From contig CAKQXY010000007.1 of assembly GCA_934292725.1 (NCBI GenBank), positions 35,701 to 99,700 on the forward strand: a stretch of DNA of 64,000 bases, given 5' to 3'. Positions 8,199-16,874 of this stretch are shown here, in pieces. Origin of the DNA: an uncultured Lachnospiraceae bacterium (lineage in GTDB: Bacteria > Bacillota > Clostridia > Lachnospirales > Lachnospiraceae). A program made the position numbers and the translations under genes. Every line of letters starts with the position of its first letter. Within the stretch, counting starts at the first letter, position 1. A model generated the notes under the pieces. That model saw only the letters and a program-made list of their open reading frames with translations. It was not told where the DNA came from and made no database searches.

Positions 8199-9563
8199 TT
8201 ATCGTGACTCTGCCTTTTTCAAAATCAACACCCAATCATTTGCTTTCTCTTTTCTTGCGACTGGACTGGCAAGCCATTTTTCTTGTTCCTTGATCGTCGT
8301 AATATAGCTCAGACTATTATTTCTCGGATCCATCCACCATGCATCAAGCTCCATATTTTGGAAGCGTCGAAGATCCAACAAAAACTCGTCTCCCATGTAA
8401 TCATAGCAGAGAATATAATCCTCGCCTGCAAACACAGCAATTCGATGGTAGCGTTCCTTCCGACCAAACAAAAGCAGACTGTCATCGGCTTTTCCATTGA
8501 TGAAATCCACACTCTCCATCAAATCTTTCAAATATTTAAGCTGTGCACAGCCTGGATAGTGCATTGCATCCTGCCAAAGTTCACCCAAAACACGGACACC
8601 CGGTTCACTACTGAAATTATAGTAAAACTGCATGATTGAGTTGCTTCCATAGGTATATCCTGCCGCTCCAGCAAACACAGACCAATAGGCATAGCGACGG
8701 ACATCCCACTCCTCCCAGTATGGATTTCTCGGATTATAGAATTCCTGTGGAATGTCCTCATAGGAAGGCTCTGCATCAAGAGTTGGTTTTACAATGTCAT
8801 AGGAAAGATCTCTATCCACATATTTCCATCTATCCACATATTTCCATCTATCCACATATTTCCAATTGTCCTCTCCACAGAAAGTTTCCTTCTCGACATT
8901 ATCGTCCCACTCGCCAAGAGAATCCTGATCATATCTTCTATGTCCTGGCCGAAACAGATTCATATCAAGCCACGGCTCATTGTGAAACCACCGAGAAGAT
9001 GATGTGCGTCCAAACGGATGATATGCGATAATTCTCTCTGGATTATACGACTTTAAAATCTCACCTTCCAGACAGAACACATCATAGCCTGCATAACCTC
9101 GCACATCTTCTCCCAAAATCCAAATCAAGTTTTTGCGATTTTGATAGCGTTTTCCTAAGAAATTCGCATAGGTTCGCATTGTTTCCATATTTAATATATT
9201 GGATTTAACCAGAGATCCCCAGGCAGGAAGCAAACCAATGTATAGTCCCATCTGCTCGGCCATATTCAAAACGCGATCAACAAATTCCCAGTAATCTGAT
9301 TTTTTCACATCTTTTCTTCCAGGAGTCTGAGAAGATTCTACATCTTTTGGAGACTGAATTAGTACCGTCTGAATCACGTTGTAGCCTTTTTCTTTACGGT
9401 TTCTCAGATAAGTATAAATCTCGTCCTCGTCTAATTTCAAAAACATCAGCCAAGCCGTATCGCCCAGCCAGAAAAATGGCTTGTCTCCCTCCATTAAATA
9501 GCGTCTATTTTCGCTGATTGACAGCTTGCCGAAGTTGTCGAATTTTGTCGTGATCATTTCCAT
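8199..9563 (-). CDS. GH140-like glycoside hydrolase (DUF4038)
   Basis: A 454-residue protein of the DUF4038 type, which includes the GH140 apiosidases. The N-terminal and middle parts form the TIM-barrel domain. Family-typical stretches are GDKPFFWLGDTAWLMF, RKEKGYNVIQ, LYIGLLPAWGSLV, NLIWILGEDVRGYAGYD, SSRWFHNEPWLDMN, TLDAEPSYEDIPQEF and RRYAYWSVFAGAAGYTYG. The C-terminal 90 residues (WWMDPRNNSLSYI) resemble the beta domain that follows this barrel. Without a signal peptide it is probably intracellular and acts on imported oligosaccharides. Apiose release from rhamnogalacturonan II would fit the pectin genes at 24305-27572, but substrate is inferred. A WKYVDR triplication sits in a loop. AGGAGG precedes the ATG. 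Confidence 0.75.
   Translation of the reverse strand: MEMITTKFDNFGKLSISENRRYLMEGDKPFFWLGDTAWLMFLKLDEDEIYTYLRNRKEKGYNVIQTVLIQSPKDVESSQTPGRKDVKKSDYWEFVDRVLNMAEQMGLYIGLLPAWGSLVKSNILNMETMRTYANFLGKRYQNRKNLIWILGEDVRGYAGYDVFCLEGEILKSYNPERIIAYHPFGRTSSSRWFHNEPWLDMNLFRPGHRRYDQDSLGEWDDNVEKETFCGEDNWKYVDRWKYVDRWKYVDRDLSYDIVKPTLDAEPSYEDIPQEFYNPRNPYWEEWDVRRYAYWSVFAGAAGYTYGSNSIMQFYYNFSSEPGVRVLGELWQDAMHYPGCAQLKYLKDLMESVDFINGKADDSLLLFGRKERYHRIAVFAGEDYILCYDYMGDEFLLDLRRFQNMELDAWWMDPRNNSLSYITTIKEQEKWLASPVARKEKANDWVLILKKAESR
8813..8866 (-). repeat. 18-bp in-frame tandem repeat (three copies)
   Basis: Three consecutive copies of an 18-bp unit (plus strand tatccacatatttccatc) inside the GH140-like gene, coding WKYVDR three times. 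The third copy differs only at its end. The unit is a multiple of three, so copy-number changes keep the frame. Confidence 0.9.
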
Positions 9564-9762
9564 GATAAATTTAAATCCTCCTAAATAATATTAGTTTCAG
9601 TGTACCATGGATACATTCCTTTGTCATTTGATTTTTCTTAGGGAAATATGTAAATTTTCTATTTTCTCTTTCTGCTCAACCAGAAAAAATATCCAACACA
9701 CAAAATGATTTGAAGCAGGTGTTCCAAGACCAATCTGAAACAGCGTCACTCCTGATATATGA

Positions 9763-10800
9763 CTAATCGGTGCAATCAAATTCCGCTCTTGTTTCCTCTG
9801 GCTCTGCTTCAATATCTTCGATCGTTTTCAATGCTTTTTCATCGCAAGACGCATTGATCTTATCAAACAGCTTTGCGCATGCCAATGTATCCTTCCACGG
9901 CACAACATCACTTTCCAATTTTCCAGCTTGAATGCAACGAATTGCATCCTGAATCTCATATGTAAAACCATTTTTTGTTTCTTGATCTACAAAATGCTCT
10001 TTTAATTCCCCGTCATTTCCATACAAATATGCCTCTGATGCATAGTGAGGATGTGGAAGAACGATTTTTCCAAATCGGCCATAAATTACCATCTGCTCCT
10101 CTAACTGTGCAACAAAGCTCGTCAGCAAATCAGCAAATGTATCTTCAAAGCAAATGGCAACATGGTCTGTAACATCGACACCTGTATCACTCCAAGTTGC
10201 CGACACGGATATATTTTTAATTGCCTGATTTAAAATAAATGTCGTAATTTCATATGCATAGACCGTGATATCCTTTGCTGCGCCACCTCCCAACTTTGGA
10301 TTAAAATACCGATTTTCTTTGTCATCTGGCGCTACAAATCCAATATTACACTGCAAAACAGTTGGTGTTCCGATCTTCTCTTGTTCCACCCACCTTTTTG
10401 CCTGTTGCACAGCAGGAAGATACCGACTCCACAAAGCTTCCATAATAAAAATCTTTTTCTCACTCGCTAGTGTATACAAGTTCTTCGCTTCCTCTGAATT
10501 TTGAAACATCGCTTTCTCACACAAAACAGGCACGTTGTGATTTACACAAAGCACACTCAAGCGATAATGATCATTCGTTGTCACTGCAATATAGGCACAA
10601 TCTGGTTTTTCTTTCTCCAATAGTGTCTCGTAATCATCATAATAGCTTTCAACACCATTCTCCTTTGCAAAGTTTTCTGCTCTTTCAAGACTTTTACTGG
10701 CAACTGCACATACCTCGCATCCATCAATTCGCGATACAGCATCACAAAACTGCCTGGCAATATGACCTGCCCCCAAAATGGCAAAACGAAATTTTTTCAT
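9763..10800 (-). CDS. Gfo/Idh/MocA family NAD(P)-dependent oxidoreductase
   Basis: A 345-residue sugar or polyol dehydrogenase-like protein. The N-terminal Rossmann fold has FAILGAGHIARQFCDAV, and the family signature CEKAMFQNSEEAKNL corresponds to the conserved EKP motif (here EKA). The C-terminal half is the alpha/beta substrate domain, with GGGAAKDITVYAYEI in place of the common GG(A/G)L.D.G.Y. The start at MKKFRFAIL is chosen because AGGAGG lies seven bases before it; a longer open frame upstream overlaps the neighbour. The preceding gene ends 16 bp away and the GH140-like gene follows on the same strand after 199 bp. Substrate cannot be read from sequence. Confidence 0.82.
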   Translation of the reverse strand: MKKFRFAILGAGHIARQFCDAVSRIDGCEVCAVASKSLERAENFAKENGVESYYDDYETLLEKEKPDCAYIAVTTNDHYRLSVLCVNHNVPVLCEKAMFQNSEEAKNLYTLASEKKIFIMEALWSRYLPAVQQAKRWVEQEKIGTPTVLQCNIGFVAPDDKENRYFNPKLGGGAAKDITVYAYEITTFILNQAIKNISVSATWSDTGVDVTDHVAICFEDTFADLLTSFVAQLEEQMVIYGRFGKIVLPHPHYASEAYLYGNDGELKEHFVDQETKNGFTYEIQDAIRCIQAGKLESDVVPWKDTLACAKLFDKINASCDEKALKTIEDIEAEPEETRAEFDCTD

Positions 10801-10816
10801 AAGGTTCCTCCTAGTA

Positions 10817-12157
10817 TCAGTTTCTAAGTTCTTCTGTAATAATTGCATCTCTGTCAAATGGCTCACCAAATATTTCCTCTGCGTAACTTAAAATATTGCT
10901 AAAGCCATCACCAGATTTAAATAGTGCTAATACACGGCGAACCATGCAATCACAAATCTCGCGGTTTGGAATTGCAAGATGATAACGTCCATCCGGCTCT
11001 TTTCCGCGCTGTGTTAAATATCCTGTCATAAAGAGTGTACTCCACATATTATCAATATTGGAATACAATTCTTTATAGGTTATCATTTCATCCACCTGTT
11101 TAACAACTGTATCACCACTTACCAATAATTCCAGTTCGCTTTTCGTCAGCATATGCGGATCGTTCATACTGTCAATAAAATGTTGAATAACCTCATTTCC
11201 GCTTGTGTTCATCCAATAATTCTGAAGTTCAGCATTCGTATTCTCCTTATGATCCTCACAATAGTTAACAACATCCCATGGACAATAGACATCTGCTGTA
11301 CCAAAACGATAACCATCATACCATGCTTTTACTTCCTCAAAATGACTGTCTAAACCATAATAAGCAAGCATTTTCTGCACTTCTCTATCAGTAAATCCGA
11401 AAGTTTCATCAAACTCCTCGTCGGTGATTGAATATACCGTAAAATTATTCAGACCAGTAAAAATACTTTCCTTCGCAATTCGTAAGCATCCTGTCAGCAC
11501 TGCAAATGCAAGGCTATCGTTTGTTTTCAAAACATTTCCAAACAAATTTCGGATTAAAAGAACCATTTTATCATAATAACCATTTTCATATGCTTTCGCC
11601 AATGGTACATCATATTCATCAATCAGCACAACTACTTTTTTTGAAAAATGTGCCTCCAATACTTCTGTAAGCTCCTGAAGACTGCTTGTGATTGTATCCT
11701 CTTCCATCTGTCGGCTTAAAAGCTGTGTTAATAATTCTTTATCAAAAGAATCCAGATTTTCGCTTTTTAAAAGGAAACGATGGCGTCTGGCTTCCCTGTT
11801 AATTATTTTGATAATCTGTGCTTTTGCTTTCGTATAGGAATCTGCATCCACGCCTTTTAAACTGATTGCAATCACAGGATATTTTCCCATATATTTTTCG
11901 CACAGCTCTGTATTTTGTGAAATATAAAGCCCATTAAATAATTTTGAATCTGTTCCTGTTTCAAAAAAATATCGCAGCATACTCATGTTCAATGTTTTGC
12001 CAAAACGCCGCGGACGAGTAAACAATGTCACTTTACTTCTTTTGTCAAGAACCTGCTCAATCAACGCCGTTTTATCAACATAATAATAACCATCTGTTCG
12101 TATTTCTTTGAAATCTTCAATTCCAGTTGGCAGCATTAATTTGTTATCCATCTGCAT
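10817..12157 (-). CDS. AAA-ATPase-like protein, nuclease domain apparently missing
   Basis: A 446-residue member of the AAA-ATPase-like family, abundant in gut anaerobes. The start (LPTGIEDFKEIRTDGYYYVDKTALI) is typical, followed by a P-loop variant in TRPRRFGKTLNMSML and VVVLIDEYDVPLAKAYE as Walker B. SIFTGLNNFTVYSITD and AWYDGYRFG are also diagnostic. Full-length relatives are about 520-560 residues and end in a PD-(D/E)XK-like domain (DUF1703). Here the protein stops soon after LAIPNREI, so that domain is not seen. Three possible ATG starts (12157, 12151, 12136) exist, and the nearest AGGAGG is 26 bases upstream of the first, so the start is uncertain. Function of the family is unproven; some see it as mobile-element or defence related. 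Confidence 0.8.
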   Translation of the reverse strand: MQMDNKLMLPTGIEDFKEIRTDGYYYVDKTALIEQVLDKRSKVTLFTRPRRFGKTLNMSMLRYFFETGTDSKLFNGLYISQNTELCEKYMGKYPVIAISLKGVDADSYTKAKAQIIKIINREARRHRFLLKSENLDSFDKELLTQLLSRQMEEDTITSSLQELTEVLEAHFSKKVVVLIDEYDVPLAKAYENGYYDKMVLLIRNLFGNVLKTNDSLAFAVLTGCLRIAKESIFTGLNNFTVYSITDEEFDETFGFTDREVQKMLAYYGLDSHFEEVKAWYDGYRFGTADVYCPWDVVNYCEDHKENTNAELQNYWMNTSGNEVIQHFIDSMNDPHMLTKSELELLVSGDTVVKQVDEMITYKELYSNIDNMWSTLFMTGYLTQRGKEPDGRYHLAIPNREICDCMVRRVLALFKSGDGFSNILSYAEEIFGEPFDRDAIITEELRN

Positions 12158-12329
12158 CCGCAGGATACTGCGTGGTACCCCACTCCTCCTTTCTTTCCAA
12201 AATAGTTTCTGTATCGTTTACAATCTTTAAAACCAACTTCTCATACACTTGTTCTTTTCATGTACTCAGTATAGTATATATTAGGTTCATATGCAAGAAA
12301 GACAATCAATTTACAAATCAATATTTCTT

Positions 12330-15300
12330 TTAGTCCTCCATGTCATTACTATCTGTCCACAGCTCACATTGTGTCATCACAGTCTGAACTGCATCCTCTT
12401 CTCCTTCTGGCGGATATCTATGTCGTTTTAGCAATCGCCTGATCATAATACGCATTTTTGCTCTGGCTGATTCTCTTTTCTGCCAATCAATCTGCTTATT
12501 TTTACGCAGAGTATCAACCAACTCTTTTGTAAGTGCAATCAATTCTTCATTTTTATAAAAATCTTTGATAGCGTCTGGTTTTGTCAAAGCATCATAGAAT
12601 GCCAATTCCTCAGACGTAAGTCCCATCTTATTTCCTTCCTGATGGGCTGCTTTCATTTGCTTTGCCATATTTAAGAGTTCTTCTATTACCTGCTCATTTG
12701 TCAGCATTCCGTTCAAATAAGCATTCATGACTCGCTGAATTATTTCACTGAATTTCTGTGACTTTACCACATTCGTGTGTCGATAAATATGCACCTGCTC
12801 TGCGATCAATTTCTTAAGCAATTCTACAGCAAGATTTTTTTCTTTCATCTTTGAAATTTCTTCTAGGAATTTAGGATCAAAGAGAGAAAATTCTTTGTCG
12901 ACATCTGAAAACAAATTGATAACGCCATCACTCTGAACACTTGATTTCAAAAGCTCATTAATTCTTGCATTCATCTCTGGAAGAGAAATCTTTTTTCCTA
13001 CTCCCTTATTCATGAGTCGTGTCACTAACACCCTAACTGACTCAAAAAAAGCTGCTTCTATGCGTAACTCCTTCTCTGCAAGAGATGAGCAAAGCGACAA
13101 TGCCTGTTTCAGCATCATACTTTCCTTTAGAAAAGTATCTCTGTCATCTGTTTTATCAACAGCAACAATAAAGTTTACTCCACCACTAATTGCCTTTGAA
13201 CGTTCCAGATTTGTGCCGTCTATAAACTTTGAATAATCATACCCATAAAAGATATCTCGACATACTGAAAGCTTTTCAAGAAACTTTGGATATGCAATCT
13301 TCGTGATATCTGTATCTCCATAGTTCTTTTTATCTCGTGCAGTATAATCATTCATAGCTTGTTTCAAGGCTGCTGCAATTCCCACATAATCAACAATTAA
13401 TCCACCTTCCTTATCGTTAAATACGCGGTTTACTCTTGCAATCGCCTGCATTAGATTATATCCCTGCATTGGCTTATAAACATACATAGTTGCTAATGAC
13501 GGAACATCAAAGCCAGTCAGCCACATATCCACTACGATTGCAATTTTAAGTGGACTCTCATCATCTTTAAATTCTGCTGCCAGTTCATCTTTATGATGCT
13601 TATTTCCGATAATTTTACTCCACTCTTCCGGATCTTTATTGCTTCCCGTCATAACAATAGCAACCTTTTTGGTCCACGAAGGGCGCAAATATAGAATGCG
13701 CTCATAAATCTTCATCGCAATTGATCTGGAATATGCCACAATCATAGCCTTTCCAGTAAGCAGGTTTTGACGATAGTTTTCGTAATGATTTAATACGTCA
13801 TCTACAAGAGAATTAATAGTTTTCTCATTTCCAAGAATTGCTTCCATCTGACCAAGTTCTTTTTTACTTCTCTCTATGACCGCCTGATCAGCATTATTTG
13901 CCATGAGATCATATTCCTGATCAATTCGTCTTAATGTTGCTTCATCCAATTTTAACTTAATGACACGGCTTTCATAATAAACAGGACGTGTTGCACCATC
14001 TTCCACTGCCTGAGTCATATCATAAATATCTATGTAATCACCAAACACTTCTCTTGTATTTCGATCCTTCATAGAAATTGGTGTTCCAGTAAATCCGATA
14101 TAAGTCGCATTTGGCAGCGTATTTCTTATAACACGCGCCGTTCCGATTTTGATTTCACCAGTCTTTATATCTACTTTCTCTTTTAGACCATACTGGCTGC
14201 GATGCGCTTCATCTGCCATAACAATAATGTTTCTACGCTCAGAAAGACAATCAAATGCTTCCTCAAACTTCTGCATAGTTGTAAAAATGATACCATTTGC
14301 TTTTCTTCCATTCAGCCAGTCCATCAAACCAATTATAGGTTTCTCTCCTTTTCGCAGATGTGCATTTCTCTCCCTATCCTGATCAGACAGTTTTCTTTTA
14401 TCTGCCTGAACTGCATCCTGTCGTAAAAATCTTCTGCACTTTGCAAACTGTCCATAAAGCTGATCATCCAAATCATTGCGGTCCGTTATCACAACAATCG
14501 TAGGACTATCAAGTGCCTCCTGTAATAAATGCGCATAAAACACCATAGACAGTGATTTTCCGCTCCCCTGCGTATGCCAGAAAACACCACCTTTTCCATC
14601 TGTCTGTGTAGCCTTCTTTGTTGACTCAATGGCCTTTTTCACTGCAAAATACTGATGATATCCCGCCAGAATCTTAACCTGTTTCGTGCCTTCATCCGAA
14701 AAGCAAATAAAATTCTTAATAATGTTTAACAGCCGTTCCTTCGTAAACATTCCTTCAAAAAAGGTATCAAACTGCGCGTGCTGCGTATTTTCATAATCGC
14801 CATCTTTCGTTTTCCACTCCATGAAGCGATCTTCGCCTGAAGTAATCGTACCTGCCTTTGATGTTAGCTGATCACTCATCACACAAATGCAATTGTAAAT
14901 AAACATAGATGGAATCTCATGCATATAATTGCGAATCTGTGTATATGCCTCAGAAGCATCCGTTTCCTCTCTTGATGGAGATTTAAGCTCCATAAGAACA
15001 ATTGGAAGACCATTTAAAAACAGTAAAATATCTGGACGCTTTGTACTGTTTTCAATAAAGCTCCATTGATTCGCTATGATAAAAGAATTTCTGTCAGGAT
15101 TTTTATAATCCACAAGATACACTCGGCCAGAGCGTTCCTCATTTCCAACAAAATAGCGCACTTCAATTCCATGCTGAAGATACTCCATAAAAAGCTCATT
15201 CTTTTGAATTAGCTCCGCATTCTCAAAGTTTTTCAGCTTATATAATGCATCTGCAAGTGCCTCTTCTGGCAAATTAGGATTCAGACGATGAATCGCATCG

Positions 15301-15434
15301 TCTAACTCGTCCTCATATAACGGACTTCTGAAATCTCGCTCTAAATCTGGTGCATATACATACTGATATCCCATATTTTGAAATAGCTCTATGACAGAGC
15401 TTTCGTAGTCTGCTTCTGTATAAAATCCTGACAT
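12330..15434 (-). CDS. hsdR: Type I restriction enzyme R subunit
   Basis: The motor and nuclease subunit of a type I restriction-modification complex, which translocates DNA with ATP and cuts unmodified DNA. The 1034-residue protein begins with the nuclease domain (RPDILLFLNG then PIVLMELKSP, acidic residues D135 and E149 with K151). It continues with SF2 helicase motifs: Walker A QGSGKS near residue 290, DEAH at 408-411, GFTGTPI, and motif VI QAIARVNR. The C-terminal helical part resembles the HsdM-binding region. It is the last gene of a minus-strand locus that starts with hsdM. The frame is intact and of normal length, so the enzyme should be active. Confidence 0.95.
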   Translation of the reverse strand: MSGFYTEADYESSVIELFQNMGYQYVYAPDLERDFRSPLYEDELDDAIHRLNPNLPEEALADALYKLKNFENAELIQKNELFMEYLQHGIEVRYFVGNEERSGRVYLVDYKNPDRNSFIIANQWSFIENSTKRPDILLFLNGLPIVLMELKSPSREETDASEAYTQIRNYMHEIPSMFIYNCICVMSDQLTSKAGTITSGEDRFMEWKTKDGDYENTQHAQFDTFFEGMFTKERLLNIIKNFICFSDEGTKQVKILAGYHQYFAVKKAIESTKKATQTDGKGGVFWHTQGSGKSLSMVFYAHLLQEALDSPTIVVITDRNDLDDQLYGQFAKCRRFLRQDAVQADKRKLSDQDRERNAHLRKGEKPIIGLMDWLNGRKANGIIFTTMQKFEEAFDCLSERRNIIVMADEAHRSQYGLKEKVDIKTGEIKIGTARVIRNTLPNATYIGFTGTPISMKDRNTREVFGDYIDIYDMTQAVEDGATRPVYYESRVIKLKLDEATLRRIDQEYDLMANNADQAVIERSKKELGQMEAILGNEKTINSLVDDVLNHYENYRQNLLTGKAMIVAYSRSIAMKIYERILYLRPSWTKKVAIVMTGSNKDPEEWSKIIGNKHHKDELAAEFKDDESPLKIAIVVDMWLTGFDVPSLATMYVYKPMQGYNLMQAIARVNRVFNDKEGGLIVDYVGIAAALKQAMNDYTARDKKNYGDTDITKIAYPKFLEKLSVCRDIFYGYDYSKFIDGTNLERSKAISGGVNFIVAVDKTDDRDTFLKESMMLKQALSLCSSLAEKELRIEAAFFESVRVLVTRLMNKGVGKKISLPEMNARINELLKSSVQSDGVINLFSDVDKEFSLFDPKFLEEISKMKEKNLAVELLKKLIAEQVHIYRHTNVVKSQKFSEIIQRVMNAYLNGMLTNEQVIEELLNMAKQMKAAHQEGNKMGLTSEELAFYDALTKPDAIKDFYKNEELIALTKELVDTLRKNKQIDWQKRESARAKMRIMIRRLLKRHRYPPEGEEDAVQTVMTQCELWTDSNDMED

Positions 15435-15491
15435 AATCCCTTCTCCTTATTCCAAGGTTTATCTGATGTAAAATATTATATAATTAACTAT

Positions 15492-16820
15492 TTATGAATG
15501 TTTTTTCGCCATAAGCCAAAAAGCAATTTTCACCTGTAAATACAAATACCAATCCGGCAAAAAATAGTCAAATTCAAGAACATTTTCAAAGCAAGGTTCA
15601 ATTATCTTTAATTGAATTCGTGCCCACTCAGAATTCGATGTTCCACATCTTCCATCTATATATCTTGCGGTCTCTTCTAGTTCTTTGTCTGATGCATTAT
15701 TTCTTTGTTCTTCTTCTATTACCTCAATCATTGGTTTTACCCTATCAGCATCTTCTTGACATATTTTCCCATTGTCCGCAATAACTTCATCAATATCATC
15801 CATGCTTTCAAATTCTGGTTCCAAATAATATAGTTTACTTAACGCATATCCATTTTCTATGAATTCAGTATTATACCCTTCATACGGTTTACTACAATCA
15901 TCTGCCTCCATTTCTTGTAAACAATTATGGAACACTTTAATCTTCTGCTTCAATTCCGACTGATATTCTTGAAGATATTTCTGCATCTTTTCATCCTTAT
16001 AATGTGACTTCATAATCGCTTGCCATTCTCTTACACAATTAGATGCTGCTCCATATCTTTCTTTTTCTGCGCTCTCCAAACTCAGAAGATAGTCAATGTA
16101 GTTATCAAAATCCTCTGGATTTGAAATTTTTTTATTTCTAAAACCAGCTATTTTTTTCTGATTATATGTCTCTATAGCGTTAATAATCTCCTCAATATAT
16201 GTATATCTTTTATTCAGATAATCTAAGATTTCGGGTACTCGTATTGGAATACGTTTGTTTACATCAGTCATATCATTACGATATACAGTCGCATAAAAAT
16301 CAACGTTTTCCCATCCTTTCCCAAATACGCCTAATTTTGCCAATGTTCCCTTGCTTTCAGATATATAAGGACACCATTCATTTTCCTCGCCTTGATATAT
16401 TGGATGCTGACTTGTATCTACCGGATGAACTGAACATAATGAACGGAGATACTTGAAATATTTTTCGTCATTTCCCTTTTCTTCTACTACACTGTCTTTA
16501 AAAGATGAAACATCCCCTTGTATATTATAAGTCACACCATATACTTCTCCTATGCGCGTAATGCAATCTATTAATGTTTGGCCATAATTCAAAATATCGC
16601 ACAATCCCCATATATCATTTATCTCAATTTTATTGCAGTGGTCAACAAGAGCGTCAATTCTGTCCATACATGCACAAATGCAGGAATATGCCTTGGCTGT
16701 ACCTTCTTTGTTCTTACCTGGTATTTTAAACTTTGCTTCTTTCTCATAAGTAAAATTCCACCACTCATTTACTTTTTCTCTTAGTCTTTTACTTACTTCT
16801 GGATCTAAGTTTAGTTTCAT
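15492..16820 (-). CDS. Unknown 442-residue protein in the type I R-M locus
   Basis: I do not recognise this protein. It is soluble, mostly helical and rich in charged and aromatic residues, with no signal peptide or membrane segment. It lies between hsdS and hsdR on the same strand, 57 bp before hsdR. A short motif R126-x5-H132 in YLRSLCSVHPVDTSQH fits the R-x(4-6)-H pattern of HEPN ribonuclease domains and is flanked by helix-like sequence, but one motif is weak evidence. Long charged stretches around residues 255-320 could be coiled coil. Position suggests an accessory defence or toxin-like role, or a regulator of restriction. AGGAGG lies nine bases before the ATG. Confidence 0.85.
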   Translation of the reverse strand: MKLNLDPEVSKRLREKVNEWWNFTYEKEAKFKIPGKNKEGTAKAYSCICACMDRIDALVDHCNKIEINDIWGLCDILNYGQTLIDCITRIGEVYGVTYNIQGDVSSFKDSVVEEKGNDEKYFKYLRSLCSVHPVDTSQHPIYQGEENEWCPYISESKGTLAKLGVFGKGWENVDFYATVYRNDMTDVNKRIPIRVPEILDYLNKRYTYIEEIINAIETYNQKKIAGFRNKKISNPEDFDNYIDYLLSLESAEKERYGAASNCVREWQAIMKSHYKDEKMQKYLQEYQSELKQKIKVFHNCLQEMEADDCSKPYEGYNTEFIENGYALSKLYYLEPEFESMDDIDEVIADNGKICQEDADRVKPMIEVIEEEQRNNASDKELEETARYIDGRCGTSNSEWARIQLKIIEPCFENVLEFDYFLPDWYLYLQVKIAFWLMAKKHS

Positions 16821-16856
16821 GATTTCAGCCTCCTTTTTATTATGTCAAACAGATTC

Positions 16857-16869
16857 AAGCAAGAATTTA
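16857..16869 (+). other. Putative recombination site D (hsdS shufflon)
   Basis: AAGCAAGAATTTA, one base different from the 13-mer AAACAAGAATTTA, followed by GCGGCTTAAA. It lies just beyond the stop codon of the full-length hsdS and is inverted relative to site A inside that gene. Confidence 0.75.
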
Positions 16870-16874
16870 GCGGC

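Noticed and set aside
9564..9762. Small gene between the GH140-like and oxidoreductase genes
   Set aside because: The only frame there overlaps the oxidoreductase end and has no ribosome site; the gap appears empty.
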